A stretch of 64,000 nucleotides of DNA from Ancylomarina sp048268005 (GTDB lineage: Bacteria > Bacteroidota > Bacteroidia > Bacteroidales > Marinifilaceae). Under the pieces are notes generated by a model that was not told the DNA's origin, made no database searches, and saw nothing but the letters and a program-made list of their open reading frames with translations. The stretch is from the NCBI GenBank assembly GCA_048268005.1, contig JBLWWJ010000006.1, positions 62,001-126,000 of the forward strand, written 5' to 3'. Shown piece by piece: positions 17,401-26,852 of this stretch. Every line of letters starts with the position of its first letter. Within the stretch, counting starts at the first letter, position 1. The position numbers were made by a program, and so were the translations under genes.

Positions 17401-18624
17401 ATGGCAAATTTGAGTGATATCCCTAAAAATTTTCCTGTTGGCTACGAGTTTTATCATCCCAAGGAAAGGCTATTAGAAATTGAGAAGAGTAAGAAAAGAT
17501 TGGTAATCGGTCTTCCTCGAGAGGATTATAAAGGAGAAAATAGAATTTGTCTCACACCACTGACCGTTGAGATGTTGGTGAATAATGGGCATGAAATTGT
17601 TATTGAAGAAGGTGCCGGACTTGCTTCAAACTATTCTGACAAGGAGTATAGTGAGAATGGTGCTATGATTGTCAAAACAAAAGAGGAGATATATCAATGT
17701 GATGTTGTTTTACAGATTTCACCTTTATCATCTGAAGAGATAGATCTGCTTAAGGGGAATCAGATTATCATGTCGGCTCTACAGGTTCACTGTCAATGTG
17801 CTGAAGATATTAGAAAGTTGATGCAGAAAAAAGTAACAGCCATTGCTTTTGAGTATCTCAAAGATAGAGATAACCACTTCCCTGTTGTTCGATCCATGAG
17901 TGAAATAGCGGGTGTGTCAGCCGTTATGATTGCAGGTGAATATCTGAGTAAAGGTAAAGGTGGCAAAGGTGTTCTTTTAGGAGGTGTTACTGGTGTTTCT
18001 CCAACCGAGGTCATTATTCTTGGAGCAGGAACTGCAGCGGAATATGCGGGAAGAGCTGCTTTGGGGCTTGGTGCAAGCATTAAAGTCTTTGATAACTCGA
18101 TGTATCGTTTGCGTCGTTTGGAAGATCATTTAGGGCATCGCGTTCACACCTCAACATTTCATCCCTACGTCTTGGCTAAAGCGCTTAAATCAGCCGATGT
18201 TGTAATTGGGGCCCTTCGCTACGAAGGCAATCACCCCGGTACACTTGTGACAGAGGAAATGGTTAAGGAGATGAAAGAAGGTTCTGTTATTATCGACCTG
18301 AGTATTGATCAGGGTGGGTGTTTTGAGACATCGGAAACAACAACTCATGAAAACCCTGTTTTTCGAAAACATGGTGTGATTCATTATTGTGTGCCTAATT
18401 TAGCTTCTCATGTTAGTAGAACAGCATCCCTGGCAATGAGTAATATTTGTGCACCTTTATTATTACATATTGCCAATAATGGAGGCTTACATCAATTCTT
18501 AAAAACAGATATGGGATTAAGATATGGCACCTATATCTATAGAGGTATATTAACCAATCAGCGTCTGGGGGATTGTGTGGGTATCTTGTCCAAAGATATT
18601 AATCTCTTTTTTGCATCCATGTAA
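17401..18624 (+). CDS. ald: Alanine dehydrogenase
   Basis: A 407-residue NAD-dependent enzyme converting L-alanine and pyruvate plus ammonia. It belongs to the AlaDH/PNT family: residues about 35-180 form the N-terminal catalytic domain (IGLPREDYKGENRICLTPLTVEML, with the substrate-binding Arg), and 190-340 hold the Rossmann fold with GGVTGVSPTEVIILGAGTAAEYAG. Conserved VVIGALR, IIDLSIDQGGCFETS and CVPNLASHVSRTAS follow. It differs from the shorter (about 370) Bacillus type by a 35-residue N-terminal extension, usual in Bacteroidota. It stands alone between tsaE and the kinase genes. Confidence 0.92.
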   Translation: MANLSDIPKNFPVGYEFYHPKERLLEIEKSKKRLVIGLPREDYKGENRICLTPLTVEMLVNNGHEIVIEEGAGLASNYSDKEYSENGAMIVKTKEEIYQCDVVLQISPLSSEEIDLLKGNQIIMSALQVHCQCAEDIRKLMQKKVTAIAFEYLKDRDNHFPVVRSMSEIAGVSAVMIAGEYLSKGKGGKGVLLGGVTGVSPTEVIILGAGTAAEYAGRAALGLGASIKVFDNSMYRLRRLEDHLGHRVHTSTFHPYVLAKALKSADVVIGALRYEGNHPGTLVTEEMVKEMKEGSVIIDLSIDQGGCFETSETTTHENPVFRKHGVIHYCVPNLASHVSRTASLAMSNICAPLLLHIANNGGLHQFLKTDMGLRYGTYIYRGILTNQRLGDCVGILSKDINLFFASM

Positions 18625-18806
18625 TTCATCAAAATCAATTCTCCTTTTTCAGGGCTTAGGTCGTATGAATCTGAATCTTTATTGTTATAAAATATATTTA
18701 TTACCAGTAGCTTGCTTTTCATAGTGAGCTTTTTTTGTTTTGGGATTTAGAGCTTACCACTGGATAATGCATTAATTATATGTTGAATCTTATTGAGTCT
18801 TAAGTT

Positions 18807-18836
18807 TTGTATCTCAATAGTTTTTGTCTTATTTTG
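18807..18836 (+). promoter_or_regulatory. Bacteroidota-type promoter before the first TPR histidine kinase
   Basis: TTG (18807-18809), 20-nt spacer, TATTTTG (18830-18836), one base short of TAnnTTTG. The start codon is 22 bases downstream. Confidence 0.5.
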
Positions 18837-18858
18837 TGCTTATAAATAAGCCTATACT

Positions 18859-20766
18859 ATGTCAAAAACTCTACTCATTCTGTTTTTCATATTCAATTCA
18901 TTTCTATCGGTTTTAAGTGCTCAAAACCAAAATGAAAAAACAGATCTAAGCACGAAGGAGCAAATTGTTGTTAATCTAATTGAATCATCCGTTAGTCATA
19001 GAAATAGTGATAGGAACTTAAGTGTTGAGATCTGTGAAAAGGCCATTAAGCTAGCTGAAAAGGAACAGGTCGATTCTTTATTAGCCATTGCATTAAAAAC
19101 TCAGGGGGTTAATTACTATTACCTGAGTGAATATGATTCCAGTAAAATCTACTACGATAAAGCTTTAGCCAAATTCAAGGAAGTCGGAAATTTGATTCAG
19201 GCAGGTAAAGTTTTAGGGAATATTGGTATAATCTATAAAAAGAGGGGGGAGTATACTAAGGCTTTAGAATATTACCTAGAGGAAATTAAGATTTTCTCTG
19301 AGATAAATCACACCTCCGGATTAACGTCTATTTATCTCAATATAGGTAATTTATCTGCAGAAATGGGGAATCTTACCAGGGCCGAAGAATATTATAATTC
19401 CGCACTAAAATTAGCTATTGAGACAGAAAATTTAGGAGATCAATTCAATGCCTTAAATAATTTAGGTGTTGTAAATGAGAAGCAGGATAAGCTTCAGGAA
19501 GCACTCAAGGCTTATAAGCGTTCATTGGAAATCGTTCAGAATAGTGGGAATAGCTCTATGGAAAGTAAGCTGTATTTAAATATTGGTCTAATTTATCGTA
19601 GAACTGAAGCTTATGATCAAGCAGAATCGTATTTAAAGAAGAGTTTTGATATTCGTAAGCTTAGAGGAAATTATGATGAACTTTTAAGTGTTTATCATGA
19701 GATGTTTGAGCTCGCTCTTGCAAAAAATGAGTATATAAAATCTAAACGTTTGCTAGGGACCATGCAGGACTTGGCAGAAATGAATCAGGATACTGAATGG
19801 ATGGGAGATATTTATAGTGCTTATTCTGAATTTTACAAATCAATTGAAGACTATAAATCAGCTTTGGAATCATATGAAAAGTATACTGCTATTGAAGATT
19901 CCATTAAAGAAGCAATGTATGCTGAAAAATACAATGACTTAATGGTCAAGTATGATATGGACCATACCAGGCAAAAAATGGAGCTCATGACTCAGCAAAC
20001 TCGAATTCAAGGTTTGGAGATTGGAAAAAAGAATGCCTGGTTGGTTGCCATGATTGTTATTATGCTGCTTGGAGTTATTGCCATCATTGTATCATTCAGA
20101 ATTAATAAACTGAAAGCCGAGCACAAACTCATGAGTTTAGATCAGAAGGTATTGCTTTCACAGATGAACCCTCATTTCTTATTTAATTCTCTAACAGCTG
20201 TGCAGGGTTTGGTCCTGGATAATGAAAATGATAAGGCTAACTTATATTTAGCAGAGTTAGGTACTCTTGTTCGCAATATACTCGAAGACTCTAGAAAAGA
20301 AAATATTAGTTTCAGAAAGGAATTGGAGACCTTGGAGAAATATATTGAACTGCAGAAGTTACGTTTTGATTTTCCACTTGAGTTTAAATTTAATATTGAT
20401 GAAAATATCGACCTTGATGAACTGAATATCCCTCCGATGTTGACCCAGCCTTTTATTGAAAATGCTCTTGTACATGCAAATCTACAGGAGGTTGAGAAAC
20501 CAGAGATTCTTATAAAATTAGAGCTTGTAGATGATGCCTTTGTAATTTTTAGCATACAGGATAATGGTATCGGAATTGAAGAAGGAAAGAGGCAATCATT
20601 AATGAAAGAGAAAAAGTCCCTTGCTATGCAGATTGCCCGTGATCGTATTCAGATTTATAATTACAAATCGAAACTCAAAATGAAATTGGATATCTTCGAT
20701 TTGAAACATCTTGATGAAAATACACAAGGAACTTTAGCACGTTTTAGAATACCTACACAGGCTTAA
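18859..20766 (+). CDS. TPR sensor histidine kinase of the LytS/His_kinase family (copy 1)
   Basis: A 635-residue membrane sensor. A signal peptide leads to a periplasmic TPR region (about 60-370; repeats such as GNIGIIYKKRGEYTKALEYY and LNNLGVVNEKQDKLQEALKAY), one transmembrane helix (about 394-414), then a histidine kinase domain of the LytS type with phospho-acceptor H439 in QMNPHFLFNSL and an N-box QPFIENALVHA, and DNGIGIE for ATP binding. Such kinases normally pair with a LytTR response regulator, but none is adjacent. The next gene, 13 bases downstream, is a paralogue of the same design. The signal sensed is unknown. Confidence 0.88.
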   Translation: MSKTLLILFFIFNSFLSVLSAQNQNEKTDLSTKEQIVVNLIESSVSHRNSDRNLSVEICEKAIKLAEKEQVDSLLAIALKTQGVNYYYLSEYDSSKIYYDKALAKFKEVGNLIQAGKVLGNIGIIYKKRGEYTKALEYYLEEIKIFSEINHTSGLTSIYLNIGNLSAEMGNLTRAEEYYNSALKLAIETENLGDQFNALNNLGVVNEKQDKLQEALKAYKRSLEIVQNSGNSSMESKLYLNIGLIYRRTEAYDQAESYLKKSFDIRKLRGNYDELLSVYHEMFELALAKNEYIKSKRLLGTMQDLAEMNQDTEWMGDIYSAYSEFYKSIEDYKSALESYEKYTAIEDSIKEAMYAEKYNDLMVKYDMDHTRQKMELMTQQTRIQGLEIGKKNAWLVAMIVIMLLGVIAIIVSFRINKLKAEHKLMSLDQKVLLSQMNPHFLFNSLTAVQGLVLDNENDKANLYLAELGTLVRNILEDSRKENISFRKELETLEKYIELQKLRFDFPLEFKFNIDENIDLDELNIPPMLTQPFIENALVHANLQEVEKPEILIKLELVDDAFVIFSIQDNGIGIEEGKRQSLMKEKKSLAMQIARDRIQIYNYKSKLKMKLDIFDLKHLDENTQGTLARFRIPTQA

Positions 20767-20779
20767 ACTCATAATCGAT

Positions 20780-22669
20780 ATGCGTAAATTATTTATTCTA
20801 AGCCTTGGTATTCTGTTTTTTAGCTTAAATGTTAAGGGAAGTGTTTTTTTTACGAATAGCATATTTATTGGATCAGATGAGTACATTCAATTAAGGGACT
20901 CCATTGAGAAAATGAAGGTCTTAAGAAATTCATCTTATCTAGTAAGTGCTGATTACGGTAAAAAAATCATTGAACTTGCTAAGGAGACTGAAGATCCAAG
21001 TTTAATTGGACAAGCTGAAAAGGAACAAGGAACCACTTATATGTATCAAGGGGTTTTTGATTCAGCACTCTATCACTATAATAAAGCCATACCAGAATTC
21101 GAGAAGGCGAAGAAGAAGCTTGATGTTGGTAAGCTGATGAATAATATTGCGATAGTATACAGGAGAACCAATAAGGCAGAACTAGCTCTTGAAAAATATA
21201 CCGAAGCCAAGGAAATTTATGAAACTTTAGACTATAAAAAGGGTATAGCTAGTCTCGATTTCAATATTGGCTGTATATATCACAGTTTTGGAGATTATAA
21301 TCAGACCGAGAAATATTACCTTTTAGCTTTATCTTTATTGGAAGAGTTGAAATATAATGAAAGGCTTGCTCGTGTAAATATGAATTTGGGTGTCTTATAT
21401 ATTGACCAAAGGCAATTGGAAAAGGCTCGTACATATTTAAATAAAGCGAAAATATTAGATGAGGAATATGGTACCCCTAAGCAGAAGGCGACTATTCTAT
21501 TAAATCTGGGACAAGTAGCCTATTATGAAAATGATTATGTAAAAGCTTTAGCCTACTATAAGGAATGCGAGCAGATAAGGTTAAAAATGGATGATGTTTG
21601 GGGCTTGCCTAAATCTTATAATTGGATAGCTCAGTGTTATACTGCAATGGAAAGATTTGATGAGGCTCTTGTTGCGCTTCAGAAATCAGAAAATCTTTGT
21701 GTAGAATACCAATTGGATGATGACCTACTTAAAGTTTTTATATTAAAAACAGAACTGTTTGAGAAGATTAATGATCCAGTCAGTGCTTTGTATTATTATA
21801 AAAAATCGAATTTTTTACAAGACTCTTTAGATTCAGGAAGTCGTACGAATAGATTAGCTGAACTAGAGTTTAAGCACAACCTTAGCTTAAAGGAAAAAGA
21901 GTTGGCTATTAAAGATCTTGATTTGAGTAGAAAAAATATTTTTCTCTTATCCCTAATAGGCTTCATTCTTTTAGCTACAGCTTTTGTTCTTTTTTATCAA
22001 AGAACCAGATCCTATCGCAATAAACTTCAGACACTTTCCTTGGAACAGAAAGTGCGATTGAGTCAAATGAACCCCCATTTTCTTTTTAATTCCTTAACTG
22101 TTATTCAAGATTTCATTTTAGGAAACGATAATGATAAGGCTTTTCGTTATTTATCGAAGTTATCAGGTTTGGTTCGAGGCGTTTTGGAGCATTCCACTCA
22201 CGAATACATTAGCATAAGAGAAGAGTTGGATATTTTAACGGCTTATGTTGAACTTCAAAACCTGAGGTTTGATAATGATATTTCCTATCGTTTTGATATC
22301 GATTCAGAGATTGATTTGGATGAGGTTAGAATTCCGCCAATGCTGGCTCAGCCAATTGTTGAGAATGCTTTGATACATGGTGAATTAAGAAATAACCCTG
22401 AAGCGGAGATTAAAATTTGTTTGCTTAAGAATAAGGAAAATAATTGTATTGATTTTACCGTTGAAGATAATGGGATTGGTATTTTGAAAACCACAAACCA
22501 AGATAGTCCACATAAATCAATGGCAACAAAAATATTACAAGATAGAATCAGAATTTACAACTATCATTCAAAGAGTGATTTAAGTATTGCTGTGACCGAC
22601 CTTAAAACACTAAGGGAAGATTTGCATGGAACACGCGTTCGTTTTAGCATTCCATTAAGTAAAAATTAG
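20780..22669 (+). CDS. TPR sensor histidine kinase of the LytS/His_kinase family (copy 2)
   Basis: A 629-residue paralogue of the preceding gene with the same order: signal peptide, periplasmic TPR repeats (about 75-350, for example MNNIAIVYRRTNKAELALEKY and LNLGQVAYYENDYVKALAYY), a transmembrane helix (about 388-408), and kinase domain with H433 in QMNPHFLFNSL, N-box QPIVENALIHG and DNGIGIL. The TPR part has diverged more than the kinase part, which suggests that the two copies sense different inputs or form heterodimers. Co-transcribed with copy 1, ended by a strong hairpin. Confidence 0.88.
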   Translation: MRKLFILSLGILFFSLNVKGSVFFTNSIFIGSDEYIQLRDSIEKMKVLRNSSYLVSADYGKKIIELAKETEDPSLIGQAEKEQGTTYMYQGVFDSALYHYNKAIPEFEKAKKKLDVGKLMNNIAIVYRRTNKAELALEKYTEAKEIYETLDYKKGIASLDFNIGCIYHSFGDYNQTEKYYLLALSLLEELKYNERLARVNMNLGVLYIDQRQLEKARTYLNKAKILDEEYGTPKQKATILLNLGQVAYYENDYVKALAYYKECEQIRLKMDDVWGLPKSYNWIAQCYTAMERFDEALVALQKSENLCVEYQLDDDLLKVFILKTELFEKINDPVSALYYYKKSNFLQDSLDSGSRTNRLAELEFKHNLSLKEKELAIKDLDLSRKNIFLLSLIGFILLATAFVLFYQRTRSYRNKLQTLSLEQKVRLSQMNPHFLFNSLTVIQDFILGNDNDKAFRYLSKLSGLVRGVLEHSTHEYISIREELDILTAYVELQNLRFDNDISYRFDIDSEIDLDEVRIPPMLAQPIVENALIHGELRNNPEAEIKICLLKNKENNCIDFTVEDNGIGILKTTNQDSPHKSMATKILQDRIRIYNYHSKSDLSIAVTDLKTLREDLHGTRVRFSIPLSKN

Positions 22670-22689
22670 ATGAAACAAGCTGAAAAAAT

Positions 22690-22716
22690 AAAAGCCGTTC
22701 AATTTGAACGGCTTTT
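22690..22716. terminator. Bidirectional terminator between kinase copy 2 and sucD
   Basis: AAAAGCCGTTC / GAACGGCTTTT perfect stem, 5-nt loop, A-rich on one side and T-rich on the other, between convergent genes. Confidence 0.88.
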
Positions 22717-22738
22717 GTATTTTCAATGGCTCTGAGAA

Positions 22739-23614
22739 TTATCCCAAAACTTCTTTCATTTTATTTCCAATATCAGCAGGAGATTTCACAACGTGGATAC
22801 CAGCCTCAGCAAGCGCTTTCATTTTTTCAGCAGCGGTACCTTTACCACCTGCAATAATAGCACCAGCATGTCCCATACGCTTGCCTTCTGGAGCAGTTTG
22901 ACCAGCGATAAATGCCACAACAGGCTTCTTCACATGATCGGCGATATAAGCCGCAGCTGTTTCTTCATCTGAACCACCAATCTCACCAATAAGAACAATA
23001 GCTTCTGTTTCCGGATCTTCGTTCAATAGCTTAACTGCATCGATATGTTTGGTACCAATAATTGGGTCACCACCAATACCTATAGCTGTAGACTGACCGA
23101 AACCTGCATTACCTAGTTGGTGAACGGCCTCGTAAGTTAAGGTTCCCGAACGCGAGATAATACCAATCTTACCTGGCTTGTGAATAAAACCCGGCATGAT
23201 ACCAATCTTGGCTACTCCTGGCGTAATAACTCCAGGACAGTTAGGCCCGATTAGAGTCGTTTTCGGACGTTTTGAAAGGAACTCGTGAACATCTACCATA
23301 TCAAGAGTTGGAATACCCTCTGTGATACATACCACCAGCTCGATACCTGCATCGGCAGCTTCCATAATCGCATCGGCAGCAAAAGCTGGCGGCACGAAAA
23401 TAACTGAAGCGTTGGCACCTGCTATTTTTACGGCATCCTTTACTGTATCGAAAACAGGGACGCTATCCATAAACATTTGTCCACCTTTACCCGGTGTAAC
23501 ACCCGCAACCACATTGGTTCCGTATTCAATCATTTGTTGGGTATGAAATCCCCCTTCTGAACCCGTGATTCCCTGAACCACTAGTCTTGTATCTTTATTT
23601 ACTAATACACTCAT
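22739..23614 (-). CDS. sucD: Succinyl-CoA ligase alpha subunit
   Basis: A 291-residue subunit of the citric-acid-cycle enzyme that interconverts succinyl-CoA and succinate with nucleotide triphosphate formation. Seen: QGITGSEGGFHTQQMIEYGTNVVAGVTPGKGG (CoA-binding Rossmann domain), VCITEGIPTLDM, GPNCPGVI, SGTLTYEAVHQLGNAGFGQSTAIGIGGDP and the phosphohistidine loop GKRMGHAGAII. Length is standard. It follows sucC in transcription order with a 54-base gap, so the two form an operon. Confidence 0.96.
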   Translation of the reverse strand: MSVLVNKDTRLVVQGITGSEGGFHTQQMIEYGTNVVAGVTPGKGGQMFMDSVPVFDTVKDAVKIAGANASVIFVPPAFAADAIMEAADAGIELVVCITEGIPTLDMVDVHEFLSKRPKTTLIGPNCPGVITPGVAKIGIMPGFIHKPGKIGIISRSGTLTYEAVHQLGNAGFGQSTAIGIGGDPIIGTKHIDAVKLLNEDPETEAIVLIGEIGGSDEETAAAYIADHVKKPVVAFIAGQTAPEGKRMGHAGAIIAGGKGTAAEKMKALAEAGIHVVKSPADIGNKMKEVLG

Positions 23615-23668
23615 TGTGTCGATTGTTTTAATAGTGATGGATCATTAAACCTGATCCTTTTCTAATAC

Positions 23669-24841
23669 TTATTTACCTACTGTTTGACCTAAAGTTGCAA
23701 CAACTTTCTCTGCAGAATCTTTAAGCTCTGTGGCAGCAATAATATTCATGCCCGATTCTTCAAGAAGCTTTTTACCTTCTTCAGCATTGGTTCCCTGTAA
23801 ACGAACCACAATAGGTACTTGTGTATTGATATTTTTGATGGCTTGAATAACGCCATTGGCAACACGATCGCAACGAACAATACCGCCAAAAATATTAATT
23901 AAAACAGCCTTTACATTTTTATCTGAAAGGATGATACGGAAACCTTGTTCTACGGTTTCAGCTGATGCAGATCCTCCAACATCAAGGAAGTTCGCTGGCT
24001 CACCACCCGTCAACTTAATAATATCCATGGTTCCCATGGCCAAACCAGCACCATTCACCATACAGCCAATGTTACCATCCAGTTTAATATAGTTAAGACC
24101 CGATTGGCCAGCCTCAATTTCCAATGGCTCTTCTTCGTCAAGATCGCGAAGAGGTGTCAATGTTTTTTGACGGTACATAGCGTTATTATCGAAGTCTGCC
24201 TTAGCATCCAAAGCGATCACATCACCTTCCTGAGTAACAACCAATGGGTTAATTTCGAATAGAGAAGCATCAGTTCCCATATAAGCGTCGTAAAGAGCCA
24301 GGAAGAACTTCACCGCATTTTTAAATGCAGCACCGCTTAAACCTAGTGCAAAGGCCATTTCTCTAGCTTGGAAAGCTTGTAAGCCCACAGCAGCATCAAC
24401 GGCAACTTTTACGATTTTCTCTGGTGTTTCTTCAGCAACTTTTTCAATTTCCATACCACCCTCAGTAGATACCATAAAGGTTACTTTAGATGTGGCACGA
24501 TCGAGAACGATACCCGCATAATACTCATGCTTGATATTCGAAGCTTCTTCGATCCATACTTTTTTAACCAAACGTCCTTCCGGACCTGTTTGGTGGGTAA
24601 TTAGGGTCATGCCTAAAATATCACTCGCGTATTGGCTCACGTCCTGAGCAGTAGGTGCAAACTTAACACCGCCGCCTTTCCCGCGGCCTCCGGCGTGAAT
24701 TTGAGCTTTAACAACGACAGGCAATCCAATCTCTTGAGCTGCTTGTTCTGCTTCTTTTACTGAAAAAGCAACTTTCCCTTGGGGAACAGGTACACCGTAA
24801 GATTTTAAAATCTCTTTGGCTTGGTATTCATGAATTTTCAT
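23669..24841 (-). CDS. sucC: Succinyl-CoA ligase beta subunit
   Basis: A 390-residue ATP-grasp subunit that pairs with SucD. The start MKIHEYQAKEILKSYGVPVP is the family standard; PVVVKAQIHAGGRGKGGGVK binds nucleotide, FEINPLVVTQEGDVIALDAK holds metal-binding residues, and NGAGLAMGTMDIIKL, GEPANFLDVGGSA and INIFGGIVRCD form the C-terminal flavodoxin-like half. Upstream is a 425-base spacer shared with the divergent DUF5362-like gene. Confidence 0.96.
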   Translation of the reverse strand: MKIHEYQAKEILKSYGVPVPQGKVAFSVKEAEQAAQEIGLPVVVKAQIHAGGRGKGGGVKFAPTAQDVSQYASDILGMTLITHQTGPEGRLVKKVWIEEASNIKHEYYAGIVLDRATSKVTFMVSTEGGMEIEKVAEETPEKIVKVAVDAAVGLQAFQAREMAFALGLSGAAFKNAVKFFLALYDAYMGTDASLFEINPLVVTQEGDVIALDAKADFDNNAMYRQKTLTPLRDLDEEEPLEIEAGQSGLNYIKLDGNIGCMVNGAGLAMGTMDIIKLTGGEPANFLDVGGSASAETVEQGFRIILSDKNVKAVLINIFGGIVRCDRVANGVIQAIKNINTQVPIVVRLQGTNAEEGKKLLEESGMNIIAATELKDSAEKVVATLGQTVGK

Positions 24842-25266
24842 GGGCTAATAAATTATTTTGGCTTAGTTAGATTAACTCGTTCTAAAAGCAATTTTATGTT
24901 GTTTAAAACAAGCCTTGTTTTTTTAACGAACTTAAATATATAAATAACTGAATGAATATAAAAAGCTGAAAGGTCTTTTTTCGGACTTCTTTGTCTTAAA
25001 TTCTTATAGATAATATCAATGAGGTCATTTTAAGTTGATTGAGAGCTCTTGCTATTTGAATGATGTAACATTTTAAACATTTTGTGAAAAAGTTCGTCTG
25101 TTTTATTTTATAAAGTAATGTTGTTCTTTTTAATTTTTTCACTTGTCGAATTTCATTTAAAAAACAATTAAATCTGTTAGTGCCAAACAGAAAGTAAGGA
25201 CTTTAAAAGTTTCAACTTTTTCACTACTTTAGTGAACATTTTAAAATTTATTAGATTAAGAAACAG
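24842..25266. other. Intergenic region between sucC and the small membrane protein gene
   Basis: 425 AT-rich bases between divergent genes. It must hold two promoters, but no element with a good TTG-N19-21-TAnnTTTG match was found. No RNA gene, long inverted repeat or riboswitch-like structure was recognised. Confidence 0.6.
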
Positions 25267-25725
25267 ATGGAGAATTTAGAAACAGTAGAACAAGAAAACA
25301 GAAACGAATTGGTATTGGAGCTTCATGCAGAAGTCTTCTTGCGCGAAGGTAGAAAGTGGGCTAAGTTTTTAGCGATTTTAGGTTTTATATTTGTTGGATT
25401 TGGCGCTTTATTTGCTCTTCTGATGTTTATTGGTGCGGGTGTTGCAGGCTTTGCAAGTACTTATTCGGCTGCTCCGGTAGCAGGTATTGGTTTTGTCTAT
25501 TTAATCCTGATTGGTATTTATTTTTTCCCAATTTATTACTTGCTTCAATTTGCTAACAAGGCTAAAGAAGCACTTGATACACGTAATTCCCAGAGTCTAA
25601 CAGAGTCTTTTAAGTTTTTAAAGTCGCATTATAAGTTTATTGGGATTTTGAGTATTGTTATGATGGCCTTATATCCAATCATGATTATGGCAATGGTAGG
25701 ATTTGGTATCAGTCAGAATATGTAA
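25267..25725 (+). CDS. Small membrane protein, DUF5362-like
   Basis: A 152-residue protein with three or four hydrophobic helices (about 38-62, 73-98, 130-150) after an acidic N-terminal stretch. The Glu-rich head and the segment FLAILGFIFVGFGALFALLMF followed by LQFANKAKEALDTRNSQSLTESFKFLKSHYKFIGIL resemble the DUF5362 family of Bacteroidota membrane proteins, whose role is unknown. The Ala/Lys motif between helices (NKAKEAL...LTESF.YLK) is the most recognisable part. A single gene with its own terminator. Confidence 0.7.
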   Translation: MENLETVEQENRNELVLELHAEVFLREGRKWAKFLAILGFIFVGFGALFALLMFIGAGVAGFASTYSAAPVAGIGFVYLILIGIYFFPIYYLLQFANKAKEALDTRNSQSLTESFKFLKSHYKFIGILSIVMMALYPIMIMAMVGFGISQNM

Positions 25726-25747
25726 GTCACTTATATAATTGTATTTA

Positions 25748-25783
25748 AAGCTCCCTTTCTGCCTAGGTGGAAAGGGAGCTTTT
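25748..25783 (+). terminator. Terminator after the DUF5362-like gene
   Basis: AAAGCTCCCTTT and AAAGGGAGCTTT form a 12-bp stem with a 12-nt loop, followed by TTGTTT. Confidence 0.82.
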
Positions 25784-25806
25784 GTTTGTAGAAGACTAAA
25801 GTACTA

Positions 25807-25834
25807 TTGATCTTCAGAAAAAAACTGTATTTTG
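25807..25834 (+). promoter_or_regulatory. Bacteroidota-type promoter before the AraC-family regulator
   Basis: TTG (25807-25809), an 18-nt spacer and TATTTTG (25828-25834). Start codon 46 bases downstream. Confidence 0.45.
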
Positions 25835-25879
25835 CATCTCCTACAATAGGGCTAAGTAACTAGCCTAGCTGTGCCGCTT

Positions 25880-26743
25880 ATGAGAGAATCGATAAAGAAA
25901 TATAAGTTTAAGGATGGGCTTCATTTGGAGTTTGAAATTATTGACCTGCCTCAAATTCTGAAATCGAAAAAGGATTTAATGACCATCCCACATCGGGCAC
26001 AGTTCTATCATATTCTTTGGATTGAGAAGGGCAAGGGCACGCACTTTGTCGATTTTAAGCCTATCCCGTTGGAGGATAACAGTCTTATTTTTATCCCTAG
26101 CAATAGTGTAAATATTTACGATAAGGAAGGTTTGTATGAGGGGAAAGCGATTGTCTTTACCGATAGTTTTTTTTGTAAAAACCAGCAGGATGCTCGTTTT
26201 CTACATTCCAGTTTGCTGTACAACGATTTGTATCATATTGCTAAAATGAAGATGAGTCCTGGAGCATCGGACCTAAGGGTTCTTTTTAATGCCATGGAAA
26301 CCGAGTTTTTGCGAGAGCCTGATGATTCCCAATTTCCCATACTGCACAATATGCTTCATATCTTTTTGCTGCAGGCCGAGCGCGAAATGCGCAAACAGGG
26401 TTTCGAAGGTTTAAAACCTGGGGGACAGCTGGACGATTTAATGCTTTTTAGAGAGCTGTTGGAGCAGAACTTTCGTGAAGAAAGGTCGGTGAATAAATAT
26501 GCTTCAGAATTAAGCATGTCGGAAAAACAGTTGCACAAGGCCTGTACTTCTGTGCTCGACAAAACCCCCAAGCAAATTATCGATGAGCGTGTGGTGTTGG
26601 AGGCAAAACGTTTATTGGTACATAGCCAACAAGCCATAAAAGAAATTGCCTACGAACTTGGTTACAACGAGCCCACCAACTTTATCAAATACTTTCGGAA
26701 GCATGCCCAATGCACCCCTTTAGAGTTTCGAGATCGCTACTAA
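25880..26743 (+). CDS. AraC-family transcriptional regulator
   Basis: A 287-residue regulator. ATG 25880 is preferred over the GTG three codons upstream. The N-terminal half (about 1-130) fits a cupin-type sensing domain (HRAQFYHILWIEKGKGTHFVDF), and the C-terminal 100 residues form two helix-turn-helix units: NKYASELSMSEKQLHKACTSV and IKEIAYELGYNEPTNFIKYFRK, ending in the family motif TPLEFRDRY. It is followed 109 bases later by a secreted SnoaL-like lipoprotein on the same strand, a plausible target, though the sequence alone does not prove this. GC content is slightly higher than in neighbouring genes. Confidence 0.9.
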   Translation: MRESIKKYKFKDGLHLEFEIIDLPQILKSKKDLMTIPHRAQFYHILWIEKGKGTHFVDFKPIPLEDNSLIFIPSNSVNIYDKEGLYEGKAIVFTDSFFCKNQQDARFLHSSLLYNDLYHIAKMKMSPGASDLRVLFNAMETEFLREPDDSQFPILHNMLHIFLLQAEREMRKQGFEGLKPGGQLDDLMLFRELLEQNFREERSVNKYASELSMSEKQLHKACTSVLDKTPKQIIDERVVLEAKRLLVHSQQAIKEIAYELGYNEPTNFIKYFRKHAQCTPLEFRDRY

Positions 26744-26852
26744 TTCGGTCATTTTTAGTCATTGGCGTAAATGTATCATTCAAGGGCGTAAACCTACCTT
26801 TATCTGCCTTTCCTTTTGCCTCACCTTTGTATTGTAACTAAATCTTAATGCA

